DNA of 41,094 bases from a virus, in IMG/VR virus record IMGVR_UViG_3300004807_000046, positions 1 through 41,094 of that record. One strand, given 5' to 3'. The position numbers and the translations under genes were made by a program. Shown here one piece after another: positions 22,829 to 31,212 of the stretch. The first letter of the stretch is position 1, and the number at the start of each line of letters is the position of its first letter. The notes under the pieces are model-generated. The model did not search any database and had not been told where the DNA came from. It worked only from the letters and a program-made list of their open reading frames with translations.

Positions 22829-25774
22829 CTAGTCTAATATGAGAATGTTTCCGTCTTCTGTTATCAATAATATTCCATCTTCAGTAGTCAATTCTGGAGT
22901 ATAAGGTAGACCCAATGGTCCATAAATTACTATCTGTCCGTCACTTGCTGTCAATGTTCTGTTAACTGATAAGAAACCATTTGCGTTTGAAGTGAAATTG
23001 TTTGCTACTCTAATTGTACCATGAATATAATCCACACTGGATACAGTATAAATTGTATTATTGACTTGAACTAAATCACCTGCATATACAATATCCATTA
23101 ACGGATACATTGTATTACTATAAACACCGTCATTAATAATATCATAAGAACCAGTTAGTGACACTATATTTATTGTATTAGAACCTGAATTTGCAGTAAC
23201 TGTTGCAACATTCGGGAAAGTGAGCCAATAACTTTCTCTTAAATTGATTGTTGTTGATTCGGCCATAAAGTCTTCCGAACCAGTTTCAACAGCCAAATCT
23301 TCTGATCCTGTTGCTTTCAATAAGTCTATTGGAGGTACGTCTGCTATACTCCAGACTTCAGACCTCACATTTGGTCCGTGCGGTGTTTCAATTTGAATAA
23401 TACTGTTTGCATAACCAACTTGATTACTGAATATGAAAGAAGTAATATCTGCACCAGCCAAATTATTAAACACAACTGTATTGGAACTCAATGAAGTGAA
23501 GTTTGCACTCATTGTTAAACCAGAACCATTTGTTCCAGTATAATATGATAATGGAACACCACGATATACAGCTTCTTGTGCAGTTGTTTGAATTGTTGCA
23601 TTGGCTTTCAATGCAAAACGGCCGAGAACTTGCATACCAGATGGGTGTAGTAAGTTCAACAACACTTCACGGTATTTGGCAATTTCTTTTTGTACCGTAA
23701 TTTCATATGTGTAATTATTGTATATTGAACTTTGTAACACATCATATGAACTTGGTTGGCCACTTGAATTTAGATATTGACCTTGGCCAACCACCAAACC
23801 GTTTAAGAATGAAGCTGTAGCAACTGCTTTACCATCACCATAGTTTCTGACACCAAATGAATTATATTTTTCATTGTAGGCCACATTTTGTGTGACCATA
23901 TGAATACTTTTACCAAAGATATTAATATTTTGACCAGGATTTGGTTGTGATGTATAATTAAATACTCTTAAGTTATACAATGATTGTGTTGGGTCTGCGT
24001 TTGGTACCAACAATGTTACATTATTGACTGTTGATTTATAGAGTGCGGTATATACATTAGAACCTTGATATGCAATGTCACCAGTTTGTGGTAAGTTTGC
24101 AATCGTTACATTAGACACCACAATATCTTGAACCACCAATGAAACATTTGGTGCAGACACATAATCTTCACCAGGATTGATGATATTGATTGTGGTGATA
24201 GAACCAACTCTGTCAGTAACAGTTTGGAATGTGGCACCTACTCCAAGAATTCCTGGTATGGTCAGGACTGCATTGGCTGCTTGATTGTTTGCAGAAACCA
24301 CGGTTACAACTGGTATTTGTGAAGGAATGTAACCCATACCACCTAACGGATAATGATGTGGATCATCTGGATTAGGATAAACATAACCAACATTTTGAAT
24401 TGCACCGGTTGAATTAACCGATAAAACATTAGCATGTGCACCAATACCACCACCGCCTGTAATTACAATTGTGTCATTAACTTGATAACCATTACCACCG
24501 GATACAATTTGAATCGGTGCCAAAATGCCTAAAGAAGAAATAAATGCAGATGCATTGGCCGTATCTGGATTATCTGTTTGTTCTTGTGAAATTGCTGTTA
24601 CAACCGGTGGTGTAGAAATTCCACCGCCGCCATTCAATACAGTAATAGATGAAATTGGAAATGTTGAGAAAGATTGAAATGTTAATGCATTTGCCAATGT
24701 TGTATTTGCATTGGCTGTATTAAGATTTGCAAAATGATATGCAGAATTACCAATTGTAATTCCTAATTTTGTTGCAATAGAATCAACAGAAAAATATGTA
24801 ACATTAGCTTCTGAGTTTGCAGTAGGAACTAAACTACCAACAATTGCACTTGCGCCTGGTGCATTAGAAATATTGATTATTGTATTGGGAGAATAAGTGT
24901 AACCATAACCACCTGTCAATACATTGATATTTTGAATTGAACCAGATGTAACAGTACCCACTTCTGCTGTTGCACCGATTGGGTTTGTAGTATTTGGATT
25001 CAAACCACCATATACAATAACAGGATCACCTGGTTGATATAGTGTACCACGATAGTTTGAATTGATGTTGATTTTACTAATTTGGCCAACAATTTTTGCA
25101 ACTAGTGTCTCAGCACCTATTGTTCCTGCCGTAACTTGAGCACCATTTTTGAAGTATACTGGTTGATTGTTTGAATCTACAACAATAACACTTTCACCTG
25201 ATTGGAAAAGACGTTCAATGTTGGAAATAAAGACTTCTGTTTTTGTTCCAGATAGAACAGAATTTTCTACTGTAGCAATAGATTTTGAAGTAATACCAAA
25301 AAGTCTTAGATTGTTAATTTCTAAAAAGTTTTTGTCTACTGTAGCCAATCTCAAACTTTTAGGTACGTACCAATTACCAGCAGAAGCTCTAAGAACAGAA
25401 TCACCAGTTACGTTATAGTCAAAATCTGAATTGAATAAGACTCTGAATAGAAATTGATATGATGCTGGTGTACCCTTAGATTGGTACATTTGTTTTGCAA
25501 TTTTAATAACTTTACTTTTATCCGCAAGAATATCCTGCGGAAAGTATGACATAAAATCGTTAACAAAGTAATTTAAAAATTCGGCCGTGGTTGTATCCAC
25601 ATCCATGTAAGTCAATAGACTTTTAGTAAAGTCTAAGGTATTACCACTTTGTTCCATCCATTCATAATACGCCTTAATGAAAAGAACAAAATTGGCGTAA
25701 TTTGGATCTTCACCAATGAACTTGGGTAGTTCATATGGTACCAGCAACGATGTTTTTTGGTTACTTTGTATCAT
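22829..25774 (-). CDS. Large baseplate wedge protein in the gp7 position (981 aa)
   Basis: The N-terminus (LVPYELPKFIGEDPNYANFV, then LFIKAYYEWMEQSGN) opens a well-known family of large myophage baseplate/virion proteins. Residues ~272-555 carry several GxGY-type beta repeats (GGYGYTYSPN, GGNGYQVNDT, GGMGYIPSQ, PGEDYVSAPN). A conserved segment near ~690-740 reads YTYEITVQKEIAKYREVLLN, then LLHPSGMQVLG. The end is a short repeat (ELTTEDGILLITEDGNILIL). It follows gp6 by 9 bp; length and order match T4 gp7 (about 1030 residues), the wedge arm that binds gp8 and gp10. Sequence similarity to T4 gp7 itself is not evident to me, so that identity rests on synteny. Confidence 0.82.
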   Translation of the reverse strand: MIQSNQKTSLLVPYELPKFIGEDPNYANFVLFIKAYYEWMEQSGNTLDFTKSLLTYMDVDTTTAEFLNYFVNDFMSYFPQDILADKSKVIKIAKQMYQSKGTPASYQFLFRVLFNSDFDYNVTGDSVLRASAGNWYVPKSLRLATVDKNFLEINNLRLFGITSKSIATVENSVLSGTKTEVFISNIERLFQSGESVIVVDSNNQPVYFKNGAQVTAGTIGAETLVAKIVGQISKININSNYRGTLYQPGDPVIVYGGLNPNTTNPIGATAEVGTVTSGSIQNINVLTGGYGYTYSPNTIINISNAPGASAIVGSLVPTANSEANVTYFSVDSIATKLGITIGNSAYHFANLNTANANTTLANALTFQSFSTFPISSITVLNGGGGISTPPVVTAISQEQTDNPDTANASAFISSLGILAPIQIVSGGNGYQVNDTIVITGGGGIGAHANVLSVNSTGAIQNVGYVYPNPDDPHHYPLGGMGYIPSQIPVVTVVSANNQAANAVLTIPGILGVGATFQTVTDRVGSITTINIINPGEDYVSAPNVSLVVQDIVVSNVTIANLPQTGDIAYQGSNVYTALYKSTVNNVTLLVPNADPTQSLYNLRVFNYTSQPNPGQNINIFGKSIHMVTQNVAYNEKYNSFGVRNYGDGKAVATASFLNGLVVGQGQYLNSSGQPSSYDVLQSSIYNNYTYEITVQKEIAKYREVLLNLLHPSGMQVLGRFALKANATIQTTAQEAVYRGVPLSYYTGTNGSGLTMSANFTSLSSNTVVFNNLAGADITSFIFSNQVGYANSIIQIETPHGPNVRSEVWSIADVPPIDLLKATGSEDLAVETGSEDFMAESTTINLRESYWLTFPNVATVTANSGSNTINIVSLTGSYDIINDGVYSNTMYPLMDIVYAGDLVQVNNTIYTVSSVDYIHGTIRVANNFTSNANGFLSVNRTLTASDGQIVIYGPLGLPYTPELTTEDGILLITEDGNILILD

Positions 25775-25783
25775 TCTTAGCTA

Positions 25784-27856
25784 TTAGTTCTTTGCGTTGA
25801 CAGTAACACTTACTGCTGCTGGGTCATATGGGTCTATTGTAATGATTCTATTATATGAAGAAGAAATAATTGTTGTGGTTGGTACTGTTGAGATAGTCAG
25901 TTGACCTAATTCATTATCAATATTGATTGGATTAAAGTTTGTTAATGTAATAATACCATTTGTGTAATCAATTGTTCCTACATTGGCATTTAGAATTGTT
26001 TTAACATTTAATGTATTGTTGTAATATGTTCTTAATGTACCAAATTGACCTTGTAGGTTAACCGTTACTGCACCATTTGTGCCTGTTGTATCATTGGCCA
26101 AAGGTGTAATAGTTGCAATTGCACTTGTATAACCAGAACCTACATTAGTTATTGTGACAGCAGAAATACTTCCGTTGACAATTGTTGCGGTTGCGGTTGC
26201 ACCAGAACCATCTCCAGATATAGTGATTGTTGGTGCATATTGATAACCAAAACCAGGATTCAATATCGAAATTGATGAGATGCCACTTGTAGAAGATGGA
26301 ATTTCTTCAATGAATACACCATCAATAATACTTGCATTGTTTGCTGGGTCAACAAATTGCATAGCTGGTGTACTTGATACACCACTTTGGAACATACCTT
26401 TTTGTAATGAACTATTGTAATACAATGTGTATGTTTCAGAAGTTCCTAATGTTGGATAGAATTTCTTTTGTAAATTTAGTTTGAAATCACTGGTTATGAC
26501 AGAAGGATCATAATTGTTAATTGTACTCAATACGTCAAATGAACTGAATGTGGAGTTAAAAGTATTCAAATTGTTAGCTGCATAACCATAAATGGCCTGT
26601 TGAATGCCTGTTTTTAATGCAGATGGTGTTAATGTTGTTTGTGATTGATTGAACAATACATTTGATGTGACCTGAAAATATGTGTAATCTGGGTCTATAA
26701 TTGTGGGTTGAACTGTCAAAACACTATATGGTTTCAGTACTTGATTGGCAATTAATTGTTTTTGTGTTGCAGTTAAGTCATATGCACCAGTTGGTTTTAG
26801 AGAAATAAACACTTGGCCATATGCTGGTGGATTGTTTTCTTCTCCACCCCATACAGATACTGCATCAAAACTGATACCCAAATTATTTTGTTGTAGTAAT
26901 GTAATGTAGTCATTTTTTGTAACTGCACGACCTTGAGCCGCAAATGCTTTTGGTGCTTGAAACTTAATAGAATCAATATCTTCTTTATTTTCACCTTGTG
27001 TGGCAGAAAGATAAGGAGTTATGGTAACTGTACTATATGGTGCAAAGTTGGTCATCAAAGTAAAACCATTTGCTAATCCACCCGCAGTACCTTTTGTAGA
27101 AACATAGGTAACTTTAATAACATTACCATCACTAAGTTTTTGACCTAAAATACCATCTCCAAAATAAATTTGGTAGTTGCCATCTGTTGCTTCTTGTAAA
27201 AAATATACCGGATCAGTTGGTGTTAGTTCCAAATAATTGGTTGTTGGATAGAATACTTGTTGTGAGGTATTAGATGTTGATTGTTTAACCGTAACAGACA
27301 TTGTGGATGTATCAATACCTGAATCGGGAATCTCAAAAATATATTTTGGATTTGTCGTGCTGTTGACTGTAAACGTATAGTTTTGCACTGAGCCTTGTTT
27401 GATTTCAACACCATTGAATGTGGCCACATTGGCACTTACAGGTACGGTTGTTTCATTCAATGTTACATAATTATAATTTATGTTGTTGATAGCTTCAGAA
27501 CGGAAACTTGTATATTGTGGAAGTGTATATGTACTAGTTGTTATTCCGGTGAATCTAAGATTGATAACAGCAACAGGACCAACAGCTGAACGTGGCACAT
27601 AATTCAACATTTTTGCATGGGAAACCACAGATGAACGTTGTATCGCAGAGTCCAAGAACATTTCATTGGCTACCATGTTCAAATAGAAAGCATTGTATTG
27701 TGTATTGTATGCAAGAACATCCAACAAAGTAGACAAAGAAGAACCTGTGAAGTTATAATCTTTGAAAGTATCTTGTGTTTGCAGATAATTGATGAAGTTC
27801 TGCTTAATGTTACTAAAATCTAAGCTAGCAACTTGAACATTTGTATTAGATGCCAT
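25784..27856 (-). CDS. 6: Baseplate wedge subunit gp6 (baseplate J-like)
   Basis: gp6 forms the continuous inner ring of the T4 baseplate. Here 690 residues compare with about 660 in T4. Diagnostic N-terminus: SLDFSNIKQNFINYLQTQDT, then YNTQYNAFYLNMVANEMFLD and RSSVVSHAKMLNYVPRSAVG. The middle contains the baseplate-J-type segment (YQIYFGDGILGQKLSDGNVI, then RAVTKNDYITLL). A GxGY beta domain is inserted at ~523-597 (NPGFGYQYAPTITISGDGSG, then NVGSGYTSA). The ATG overlaps the gp25 stop by one base (TAATG), a conserved 25-6 linkage. Confidence 0.95.
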   Translation of the reverse strand: MASNTNVQVASLDFSNIKQNFINYLQTQDTFKDYNFTGSSLSTLLDVLAYNTQYNAFYLNMVANEMFLDSAIQRSSVVSHAKMLNYVPRSAVGPVAVINLRFTGITTSTYTLPQYTSFRSEAINNINYNYVTLNETTVPVSANVATFNGVEIKQGSVQNYTFTVNSTTNPKYIFEIPDSGIDTSTMSVTVKQSTSNTSQQVFYPTTNYLELTPTDPVYFLQEATDGNYQIYFGDGILGQKLSDGNVIKVTYVSTKGTAGGLANGFTLMTNFAPYSTVTITPYLSATQGENKEDIDSIKFQAPKAFAAQGRAVTKNDYITLLQQNNLGISFDAVSVWGGEENNPPAYGQVFISLKPTGAYDLTATQKQLIANQVLKPYSVLTVQPTIIDPDYTYFQVTSNVLFNQSQTTLTPSALKTGIQQAIYGYAANNLNTFNSTFSSFDVLSTINNYDPSVITSDFKLNLQKKFYPTLGTSETYTLYYNSSLQKGMFQSGVSSTPAMQFVDPANNASIIDGVFIEEIPSSTSGISSISILNPGFGYQYAPTITISGDGSGATATATIVNGSISAVTITNVGSGYTSAIATITPLANDTTGTNGAVTVNLQGQFGTLRTYYNNTLNVKTILNANVGTIDYTNGIITLTNFNPINIDNELGQLTISTVPTTTIISSSYNRIITIDPYDPAAVSVTVNAKN

Positions 27857-28248
27857 TATCTGGACCTTTGAAGAAAGAGATTAACATTTGTTGGTGTAGT
27901 ATTATTTCCAATAAAAAAGGTCAAGGTGACGCTGAAACCATTTTTATCCGTTGAAAGTTGCACATCAATATTACTAATTTTTGCTCTTGGTTCAAAATTT
28001 GCAACAACATTTTGAATTTCATCAGCCAAAATACTTGAAGTGACATTAGTTGCAGGTTCAAACAATAAACCAGTTAAATTGGATCCAACGGTTGGTTGAA
28101 ATGGTCTCTCATAAAAGTTTGTCAATAATAGATTTCTTACAGAAGCTATTACCGCCTGGTCGTCATAACGCAGGGCAACATCTTTTGTTACCGGTAACAT
28201 TCTAAATGTTAAGTCTAAGTCTGAATAGATTTTCTGTAAATTTGCCAT
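27856..28248 (-). CDS. 25: Baseplate wedge subunit gp25 (GPW/gp25 family)
   Basis: 130 residues, close to T4 gp25 (132). Visible family features: YSDLDLTFRMLPVTKDVALR at the start, VIASVRNLLLTNFYERPFQP with the conserved NER/FQP region, and FEPRAKI, the EPR motif of the family. gp25 is the lysozyme-like-fold core of the wedge and primes sheath assembly with gp6 and gp53. It is translationally coupled to gp6. A CATAAATA motif lies just 4 nt before the ATG but includes the upstream stop codon and is probably not a promoter. Confidence 0.95.
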   Translation of the reverse strand: MANLQKIYSDLDLTFRMLPVTKDVALRYDDQAVIASVRNLLLTNFYERPFQPTVGSNLTGLLFEPATNVTSSILADEIQNVVANFEPRAKISNIDVQLSTDKNGFSVTLTFFIGNNTTPTNVNLFLQRSR

Positions 28249-28255
28249 CTGTTAT

Positions 28256-29080
28256 TTATGAGTTCAAATGGGCCTTTAATGCAGGAGTACCAATATAATT
28301 GTTTAAAAGAAAGTTTTGTGACTGTCCAAGATTATTAAGACCACTCAATTTGTTATAATCATGTATCACATTTGCAGAATTTTGAAAGAATTGTGAGTCT
28401 TGCTGTGGATAGTAATACATGACAAAATTGGCAGTTGAAACTACATTTTGTAAGGCTAGAGCGTTTGCGGTACTTATACTTGTAATGTATGTATTTGTTA
28501 TAAAATCATATGTTATGGAGTTTGATAAAATAATAGTCAATGTGTTCATTGAACTATACAAGTTGGCCAAAGTATTACCTAATGTAACACTTGAAAAATT
28601 ACCCATAATAACAGAAGTGTTTGCAATACCATCAGTTTGACTTGTGATGTATGACAACATTTTACCTTGAGCCGTAGCTGTGGTGTAATGTGGTGTCGTT
28701 GTGTCAGAATCTGGTGGAATAACGTTGGATTCTTTATTTGTTACATACAAATAGTTATTTGCTGTTGTGTTTGCTAATGTGACAGATGTTGCAACTATAT
28801 TAGCCAACGCAGTTGTTACGGTTGGGTCCGATGATGTTAAATTGGCTGTAAGTCCAACCAGAGTATTTGACGTATTCCAAATTAACTGTGTCACATTTGC
28901 CACAGGATTCACAAAAAAACCATCAGTTCCGGTGCCAGTAGCCAAAGCATTAGCTTGCCATGGTTTCAATAACGATGGCAAAATTGTCATTTGTGTATTT
29001 ACATTACTACTGTAAGTTGATGACAATGAATTGATTGTTGGATTACTCGAATTGAAACCTAATCTTGCGTAAACGCTCAT
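28256..29080 (-). CDS. Uncharacterised structural protein between spike and gp25
   Basis: 274 residues, family not recognised. It begins MSVYARLGFNSSNPTINSLS and is rich in Asn, Thr and Ser with mainly helical-looking segments (TTALANIVATSVTLANTTAN, then ANLYSSMNTLTIILSNS). Near the end is MYYYPQQDSQFFQNSANVIH. No signal peptide or catalytic motif. It lies between the gp5 beta-helix and gp25 with gaps of under 10 bp, so co-expression with hub and wedge is likely. Probably a virion or baseplate assembly component; nothing more specific can be supported. Confidence 0.7.
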   Translation of the reverse strand: MSVYARLGFNSSNPTINSLSSTYSSNVNTQMTILPSLLKPWQANALATGTGTDGFFVNPVANVTQLIWNTSNTLVGLTANLTSSDPTVTTALANIVATSVTLANTTANNYLYVTNKESNVIPPDSDTTTPHYTTATAQGKMLSYITSQTDGIANTSVIMGNFSSVTLGNTLANLYSSMNTLTIILSNSITYDFITNTYITSISTANALALQNVVSTANFVMYYYPQQDSQFFQNSANVIHDYNKLSGLNNLGQSQNFLLNNYIGTPALKAHLNS

Positions 29081-29086
29081 AATATA

Positions 29087-29890
29087 TTAAACTCCTATTT
29101 CTTGTGGAATTGGTGGACCCGTTGGTCCTTTAGGTGATATATGTATGTGTGCATTGTGTAGACTTAAATTAACCGTATCATAAGCCCATAATGCACTCAT
29201 AACACCAAATTCACCAAGTGGTGCAGAAACTTCAGCTAATGCGGTGACTGAACCTGGCGTTGCAATTGGTATTCCAGCAGAAACGCCACCCAAAACTGTA
29301 ACAAATCCTTCTACACCTGCACTCATGCCGGTCAAAGCGTCTATTCGACCAGTGGATGTTATTTTGCCAGCTGTAATCTCACCATCAACGGTCAAATCAC
29401 CTGTGATATGTTGGTAGTCACCTGTGTTTAATTTCAATCCACCACCAAGAGAACCACCTGCATTGATAACCGTATCACCAATTGAAGTTATACTGTATAC
29501 ACCTTGAACAACTTGTGTGAAATTTCCTTGTACATGTTGTTCAACATTACCATCAACCTGTTCAATTAAGTCTCCCGCAACATGAAGCTCGCAATCGCCT
29601 TGAACTTCAATTTTCATTCTGCCTTGCACCAATAAATTTTTATTTTTAATTGTGATTTCATATCCATCACCATAAACCTTATGCACCTCATCACCATTAG
29701 GATGCATTTCAATGAATGTACCTGTGCGGTGTTGCAGTCTTACACGTTCTCTTGTTGGTGTGTCATCCAATTCAAATGAATGTCCACTAGGTGTTTGTGT
29801 GGCATTATTATATGGGTATACTGGTTGATATTGTGAATTGGCTGCCGATTCAGGCTCTGTCCATGCTGTAAAAAAATCTGGTTGATCCAT
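29087..29890 (-). CDS. Central spike beta-helix protein (gp5 C-terminal domain homolog)
   Basis: 267 residues. Residues ~38-85 (FELDDTPTRERVRLQHRTGT, then FIEMHPNGDEVHKVYGDGYE) match the junction leading into the beta-helix in gp5/VgrG proteins. Residues 88-135 are six perfect VxGxxxxx octads (VQGRMKIE, VQGDCELH, VAGDLIEQ, VDGNVEQH, VQGNFTQV, VQGVYSIT), the signature of the T4 gp5C triple-stranded helix. Further strands follow, then a HIHISPKGPTGPP tail. It probably trimerises as the membrane-piercing needle. No lysozyme domain is present. The ATG has AAGGAC upstream. Confidence 0.88.
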   Translation of the reverse strand: MDQPDFFTAWTEPESAANSQYQPVYPYNNATQTPSGHSFELDDTPTRERVRLQHRTGTFIEMHPNGDEVHKVYGDGYEITIKNKNLLVQGRMKIEVQGDCELHVAGDLIEQVDGNVEQHVQGNFTQVVQGVYSITSIGDTVINAGGSLGGGLKLNTGDYQHITGDLTVDGEITAGKITSTGRIDALTGMSAGVEGFVTVLGGVSAGIPIATPGSVTALAEVSAPLGEFGVMSALWAYDTVNLSLHNAHIHISPKGPTGPPIPQEIGV

Positions 29891-29899
29891 TCAAAGTCC

Positions 29900-30835
29900 T
29901 TAAGGTTGAGATGCTGTTTTTGCAGTTGTACCATAAGATGGTGTAGCTGACGCAACTGTTTCCGTTATATGATTGGTTAATGCACCAGCTGATGCAGCGG
30001 TTGGATTAGTTACAGCATTTACTACTGCACTATTCAATGTGCTACCATAACTAGCGGTACTGTTAGTCAGTTGATTAATTGCACCACTAGTTATATTGTG
30101 TATGTTTGTTTGTGATTGAATGTTATTTACGGTTGAATTCAAAGAATTTTTAAAATTTGTCAAACAATGTGCCACAATTGCTTTTAATTGTGCTGGTAAA
30201 GTTTCTATCCATGTGATAATTTGTTGTAAATCTTTGGCTAAATTAACAATCAGAGATACATCATAAACAATTTGAGCAGCTCTATTGATTGCTTCAGTAA
30301 CCAGTCTAACATAGTATTTGGCTGTAGAAAAGGAAAGAGATGCAACACCTGTTGGATCAAGATTTAATGCTGATAATATACCAGTCACGATAAGTCTGAA
30401 ACCTTGTTGTAGTTGACTAATGGCTGCACGAATTGCATTAGCTGCGGCCATCTTACCATTCTTAACTGCATTTTGAAGTGCCGCAATGGGATTAATCAAT
30501 CCACCTAAATCCAAACCAAGACTAAAAGTAAACTTGAAGTCACAAACGTGTGATAAATCTGCATTGTTAGTTGCTAATGAGGCATTTGCCAATGAACCTC
30601 TTGAAAGGCCTGGTGTGGTTTGTGAACCGGCCGTGTAGAAGAATCCACCATTTGGTAACTGTGGTGATTTTAATTCAAAGACTGCACCAACTGGAGAAAT
30701 ATTTGTTGGTGCTGCATTGACAAAAGATGTAGTAAAAGCATTCTCAGCACTAGTTATTGCACCAGTTACTGTGTTATAAATTATGTTGCTTGCGTTGTTA
30801 ACCGAACTTGCTGCTATATCTGATGCTGTTGCCAT
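29900..30835 (-). CDS. Uncharacterised helical hub-region protein (311 aa)
   Basis: The family is not recognised. Residues ~50-75 (FELKSPQLPNGGFFYTAGSQ) are beta-like. Residues ~95-235 form amphipathic and hydrophobic helices (GLDLGGLINPIAALQNAVKN, then NAIRAAISQLQQGFRLIVTG and AAQIVYDVSLIVNLAKDLQQ). The C-terminus is Asn/Thr/Ala-rich. The gene sits exactly between the gp5 OB-fold gene and the gp5 beta-helix gene, where T4 gp5 has its lysozyme domain, but no lysozyme motif is visible. The start overlaps the OB-fold gene's stop (TAATG). It may bridge or line the hub; this is inference from position. Confidence 0.75.
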   Translation of the reverse strand: MATASDIAASSVNNASNIIYNTVTGAITSAENAFTTSFVNAAPTNISPVGAVFELKSPQLPNGGFFYTAGSQTTPGLSRGSLANASLATNNADLSHVCDFKFTFSLGLDLGGLINPIAALQNAVKNGKMAAANAIRAAISQLQQGFRLIVTGILSALNLDPTGVASLSFSTAKYYVRLVTEAINRAAQIVYDVSLIVNLAKDLQQIITWIETLPAQLKAIVAHCLTNFKNSLNSTVNNIQSQTNIHNITSGAINQLTNSTASYGSTLNSAVVNAVTNPTAASAGALTNHITETVASATPSYGTTAKTASQP

Positions 30836-31212
30836 TATGTTCCACTTTCTTCTTCTGAACTTGAATAATCAGTTGAACCAGTTGTAACAGATGATGAGGT
30901 TGCTGTGTTGGCGGCTGCAAAACCAGGCAATACACCCATCATAATAGGAAACTGACCACTTTCACCGTCCATAAAAAACCCTAAAACCCAATCACCTATC
31001 TCAAGTGGTTGGAATTGTTTAGCTGTATTTATTGAGTTCATTGGATGAGCCCAAGGTAAATCTGTGGTAGGAATTAAACTTGTATCGTCTGTATGCCAAC
31101 CAAAGATACGGACTTGACAACGACCAAGTGCAAGCGGATCAACTCTATTTTCAACTGCACCGACCCACCATATAAAACCATTAAGTCCTGCAAAATTATT
31201 TACTGTTTTCAT
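30835..31212 (-). CDS. 5: Baseplate hub OB-fold protein (gp5 N-terminal domain homolog)
   Basis: 125 residues matching only the N-terminal OB-fold of T4 gp5, which seats the spike on the gp27 trimer. The key run FIWWVGAVENRVDPLALGRC, then QVRIFGWHTDD, is followed by IPTTDLPWAHPM and GDWVLGFFMDGESGQFPIMM. The Ser/Glu-rich C-terminus ends at EESGT with no lysozyme or beta-helix. It starts one base after the gp27-like stop. The missing parts are encoded separately: the beta-helix two genes downstream, and a hydrolase candidate in the plus-strand operon. Confidence 0.9.
   Translation of the reverse strand: MKTVNNFAGLNGFIWWVGAVENRVDPLALGRCQVRIFGWHTDDTSLIPTTDLPWAHPMNSINTAKQFQPLEIGDWVLGFFMDGESGQFPIMMGVLPGFAAANTATSSSVTTGSTDYSSSEEESGT

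Noticed and set aside
28253-28260. Late promoter for gp25
   Set aside because: CATAAATA here contains the upstream stop codon and lies only 4 nt from the ATG, which would start transcription inside the start codon.
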